15,927 bases of DNA, from the NCBI GenBank assembly GCA_044356865.1, contig JBIKVN010000046.1, positions 1-15,927 of the forward strand. Direction: 5' to 3'. This DNA is from JBEIUL01 sp044356865. Lineage in GTDB: Bacteria > Planctomycetota > Phycisphaerae > Phycisphaerales > SM1A02. Of this stretch, positions 13,955 through 15,927 are shown one piece after another (positions within the stretch are counted from its first letter, which is position 1; the number at the start of each line of letters is the position of its first letter). Under the pieces are notes generated by a model. It saw only the letters and a program-made list of their open reading frames with translations, had not been told where the DNA came from and ran no database searches. Made by a program: the position numbers and the translations under genes.

Positions 13955-14428
13955 ATGGTCCAGTTCTCCCGATCCTTCGCCACGACCAACCTGCCCTCGA
14001 TGCCCGTCCGCACCACCGTCCGACGCCTCCGCGTCGATCGCCAAGGCCTGATCTACGACCCACGAGGCGTGGTGCGAGGCGTCGCGGGCGACCGTCCGGA
14101 CCTCGCGACCATGCTCGCCGCGATCGTCGTGGACGAGGCGGAACTCGCCGAGGCCGGCGATCTCGACCGGCTGCGGGAGTCGATCGCCGCCCGGTCGATC
14201 GCCGTCGGCGAGCCGGATCCGACCGATCCGTTCGCGGGAGGACGGGATCTCGTGGAGGTCCTCGAGGAACGGCTCGGAGCGGCCGCGTGCCGCGAGATCG
14301 ATCTGGGAATCGTCGACATCGGTGACGAGTTCGAGCCATGCCTCGCGGCGCACCTCGGCGGAAACGTCGCGGAGTTGCGCCGACTGGTGCGGAGGGCGTT
14401 CGTGCCGTTCGAGGTGGCGGACGAGTGA
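13955..14428 (+). CDS. Unknown 157-residue protein, lysine-free
   Basis: This protein is not recognised. An N-terminal basic part (MPVRTTVRRLRVDRQGLIYD, residues 16-35) is followed by an acidic helical region and a C-terminal segment GNVAELRRLVRRAFVPFEV. There are no lysines, signal peptide or membrane segments. GGAG at 13942-13945 lies 9 nt before the ATG at 13955; another in-frame ATG is at 14000. It is divergent from the GYF-2/DUF4870 operon across 147 bp. A long minus-strand frame runs antisense, but it is the upstream extension of the DUF4870 gene beyond its strong ribosome binding site. The gene is probably real, with moderate certainty. Confidence 0.6.
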   Translation: MVQFSRSFATTNLPSMPVRTTVRRLRVDRQGLIYDPRGVVRGVAGDRPDLATMLAAIVVDEAELAEAGDLDRLRESIAARSIAVGEPDPTDPFAGGRDLVEVLEERLGAAACREIDLGIVDIGDEFEPCLAAHLGGNVAELRRLVRRAFVPFEVADE

Positions 14429-14472
14429 TGGGCGTCGTGGCGACCGTCGGACGGCGGCCGACGAGGGTCGCA

Positions 14473-14528
14473 AGACGCCGAGACGCCGAGACGCCAAGTC
14501 GCCAGAATGCCAAGTCGCCAGAATGCCA
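14473..14528. repeat. Array of seven 8-bp units
   Basis: Seven consecutive octamers are present: AGACGCCG twice, AGACGCCA, AGTCGCCA, GAATGCCA, AGTCGCCA, GAATGCCA. The last four form two perfect 16-bp repeats. The array lies 45 bp after the unknown gene's stop and before the hairpin repeats. It is a likely site of slippage variation between strains. Confidence 0.85.
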
Positions 14529-14572
14529 CGACTCCTGGACCCGCCACGCGACGCCTCCTGACGCACCCCACA

Positions 14573-14712
14573 CGGAACGACGGGCCACGCCCCGTCGGGG
14601 AAGCACACGGCGGCCGATGGTCACGAAGGCGAAAGGCCGGTGCCGGCGATGGCCGTCGCGTGATGTCGCCCCGCGTGAAGGTCACCGAGAGGCATGGCCT
14701 CGTCGTTCCGGG
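14573..14712. repeat. REPIN-like hairpin doublet, copy D1
   Basis: This 140-bp element lies in the same orientation as copy A, with hairpins 88 nt apart. The left stem pairs CGACGGG (14578-14584) with CCCGTCG (14591-14597) around an altered centre. The right stem is partly decayed (CGAGAGGC-ATG-GCCTCGTCG, 14686-14705) and is followed by TTCCGGG. Interior blocks shared with copy A include GGAAGCACACGGCGGC and GCGTGAAGG. It lies between the unknown gene and the MFS gene. Confidence 0.82.
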
Positions 14713-14759
14713 CCCGGGCGCGAGACGACTCTTGCGTTCATCCGGAGCGACCGCCGGCC

Positions 14760-14823
14760 GAGGCCTTCGCGCGATCCAACCCCGCGTGAAGGTGACGACG
14801 TGGCATGGCCCCGTCGTTCCGGG
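14760..14823. repeat. REPIN-like element, right half only, copy D2
   Basis: Only the right half is recognisable: GAGGCC, TCGCGCGA, CCGCGTGAAGG and then the hairpin CGACGTGGC-ATG-GCCCCGTCG (14796-14816) with TTCCGGG after it. One stem position (T14801) is mismatched. Together with D1 it makes a run of three hairpin ends. It ends 29 nt before the MFS start codon, so the downstream promoter may use its last bases. Confidence 0.75.
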
Positions 14824-14840
14824 CCTGCCCGACACTCCGC

Positions 14841-14846
14841 TACACT
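14841..14846 (+). promoter_or_regulatory. Possible -10 element for a leaderless MFS transcript
   Basis: TACACT is followed by 6 nt and the GTG start at 14853. A poor -35 candidate, TTCCGG (14817-14822), lies 18 nt upstream in the tail of the repeat. No Shine-Dalgarno precedes the GTG. Confidence 0.4.
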
Positions 14847-14852
14847 CGCGTC

Positions 14853-15927
14853 GTGACGACGGCGAGCCCCGAACCGCATCCGAAGCGCTGGCTCGTGCTG
14901 CTGGCGATGACCGGATCGCTGGCGATGATCTTCCTCGACGTGACCGTGGTCGGGGTCGCGCTGCCGCGGATGCGGAGCGGGCTCGGGCTGTCGGACTCGC
15001 AGGCGGTGTGGGCGATGAACGCCTACACGCTGACGCTCGCGTGCCTCGTGGCCCTTGGAGGCCGCGTGGCCGACCGGTTCGGGCGGGTGCGGTGCTTCAC
15101 GACCGGCGTCGCCGTCTTCGCCCTCGCGAGCCTCGCGTGCGGGGCCGCGACGGGGCCGGAACTGCTCCTCGCGGGCCGCGTGCTGCAGGGCGCGGCGGCG
15201 GCGCTCATGCAGCCGTCGTCGTCGTCGATCGTGATCGATTCGTTCGGGCCGGGCGAGCGCGGGAAGGCGATGGGCGTCTACATCGGCATCCCGATGGTGT
15301 TCCTAGCCCTCGGCCCGCTGGTCGGCGGCGTGCTGACCGAGTGGGTCTCGTGGCGGGCGAACTTCCTCGTGAACCTGCCGGTCGCGGCGGCGGCGATCGC
15401 CTTGGTATCCGCGACGCGACCGCGTGAGCGGCGTGACCCGACCGACCGCGTGGACCTCGTCGGGGCGGCGTGGCTCGTGGTATCGCTCGCGTCCCTCGTC
15501 TGGGGCCTGCAGGAGATCGGCCGGGCGGGCTGGAGGTCCACGCCCCCGCTCGTGGGCGTCGGGCTCGGCGGCGTAGCGCTCGCGGCGTTCCTGCGGACGG
15601 AACTGCGTCGCGAGCGACCGCTCTTGCGCCTCTCGCTCTTCCGCGACCGCGGGCTGCTCGTGGCGGCGGCGGTCCTCTTCTGCCTGCAGTTCGCGATGGC
15701 CGGCCAAGTCCTCTTCGGCTCGATGTACCTGCAAGGCGCCCTCGGCTTCGCCCCGGCGAAGGCCGGCGCAGCCCTGCTACCGATGCTCGCCCCGGTCGTG
15801 GTCACGGTGCACATCGCGGGGCGGCTCTACGACCGCGTCGGGCCGCGCGGGCCGGTGCTGCTTGGGACGGCCCTCGCGGCCACCGGGCTCGCGATCGAAG
15901 CCCTCGCGATGCCGGGGCTTGCCTACC
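14853..15927 (+). CDS. MFS transporter, DHA2 (EmrB/QacA)-type drug-proton antiporter; 3' end outside window
   Basis: 358 residues are visible. The protein opens with a basic PHPKRW segment and a first membrane helix carrying FLDVTVVGVALPRM, the motif characteristic of the 14-helix DHA2 group (LDxTIVNVALP). MFS motif A, GGRVADRFGRVR, lies at 69-80. GRVLQGAAAALMQPSSSSIV and the motif C-like region GPLVGGVLTEWVSWRANFLVNLP follow. At least ten hydrophobic segments are seen before the edge. Such proteins export toxic compounds using the proton gradient; the substrate cannot be predicted. GTG at 14853 is the only start that keeps the N-terminal basic segment. No adjacent TetR- or MarR-type regulator or membrane-fusion partner is in view. 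Confidence 0.88.
   Translation, partial: MTTASPEPHPKRWLVLLAMTGSLAMIFLDVTVVGVALPRMRSGLGLSDSQAVWAMNAYTLTLACLVALGGRVADRFGRVRCFTTGVAVFALASLACGAATGPELLLAGRVLQGAAAALMQPSSSSIVIDSFGPGERGKAMGVYIGIPMVFLALGPLVGGVLTEWVSWRANFLVNLPVAAAAIALVSATRPRERRDPTDRVDLVGAAWLVVSLASLVWGLQEIGRAGWRSTPPLVGVGLGGVALAAFLRTELRRERPLLRLSLFRDRGLLVAAAVLFCLQFAMAGQVLFGSMYLQGALGFAPAKAGAALLPMLAPVVVTVHIAGRLYDRVGPRGPVLLGTALAATGLAIEALAMPGLAY

Noticed and set aside
13808..14608. Upstream extension of the DUF4870 frame
   Set aside because: A strong AAGGAGG fixes the start at 13807, and the extension lacks domain character and crosses the octamer and hairpin repeats.

Overview
The window is very GC-rich and gene-dense. It looks like the chromosome of a Gram-negative bacterium: there are two lipobox lipoproteins and an OprB-type outer-membrane porin. 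The mix of genes (SIMPL protein, GYF-2/DUF4870 membrane protein, dense intergenic hairpin repeats) would fit Planctomycetota. That placement is an inference from style, because no phylogenetic marker is present. No transposase, phage gene, tRNA, rRNA or CRISPR array was seen.

Layout. Positions 1-784 (minus): two overlapping lipoprotein genes, one a clear chagasin-family (I42) cysteine-protease-inhibitor homologue and the other a probable divergent relative cut by the window edge. 957-1730 (plus): a membrane-anchored SIMPL protein. 1815-1957: a repeat element between convergent genes. 1996-3198 (minus): galactokinase, divergent from an orphan HNH nuclease-like gene (3277-4374, plus) across a compact double promoter. 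4375-4978: repeats and a promoter region. 4979-5491: an Fe-S type Rrf2 regulator. 5492-5842: an unusual array of five TTGGCCTGTCCAA-like sites. 5843-10213 (plus): a tight set of fumarase C, malic enzyme and OprB porin. 10214-10715: two interleaved repeat families. 13807-10716 (minus): a GYF-2/DUF4870 membrane protein, an unknown protein and adenine deaminase. 13955-14428 (plus): an unknown small protein. 14429-14852: an octamer array and more repeats. 14853 to the end: an MFS drug/H+ antiporter-like transporter, cut by the edge.

How the parts work together. Fumarase C makes malate from fumarate and malic enzyme converts malate to pyruvate, so the operon forms a C4-to-C3 route with an outer-membrane channel attached. 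The Rrf2 regulator just upstream carries the three cysteines expected for an Fe-S cluster. Control of the iron-independent fumarase by iron or redox state is therefore plausible, with the site array as a candidate target.

The most striking non-genic content is a family of inverted hairpin doublets (REPIN-like; about 140 bp, with 28-bp inverted ends in the best copies). It fills four of the larger intergenic gaps, always at the 3' end of at least one gene. Paired changes in the stems show that the hairpin itself is conserved. A second hairpin-doublet family is interleaved with it. Several genes (HNH, adenine deaminase, MFS) have a -10-like hexamer exactly 6 nt before the start codon and no Shine-Dalgarno, which suggests leaderless transcripts.
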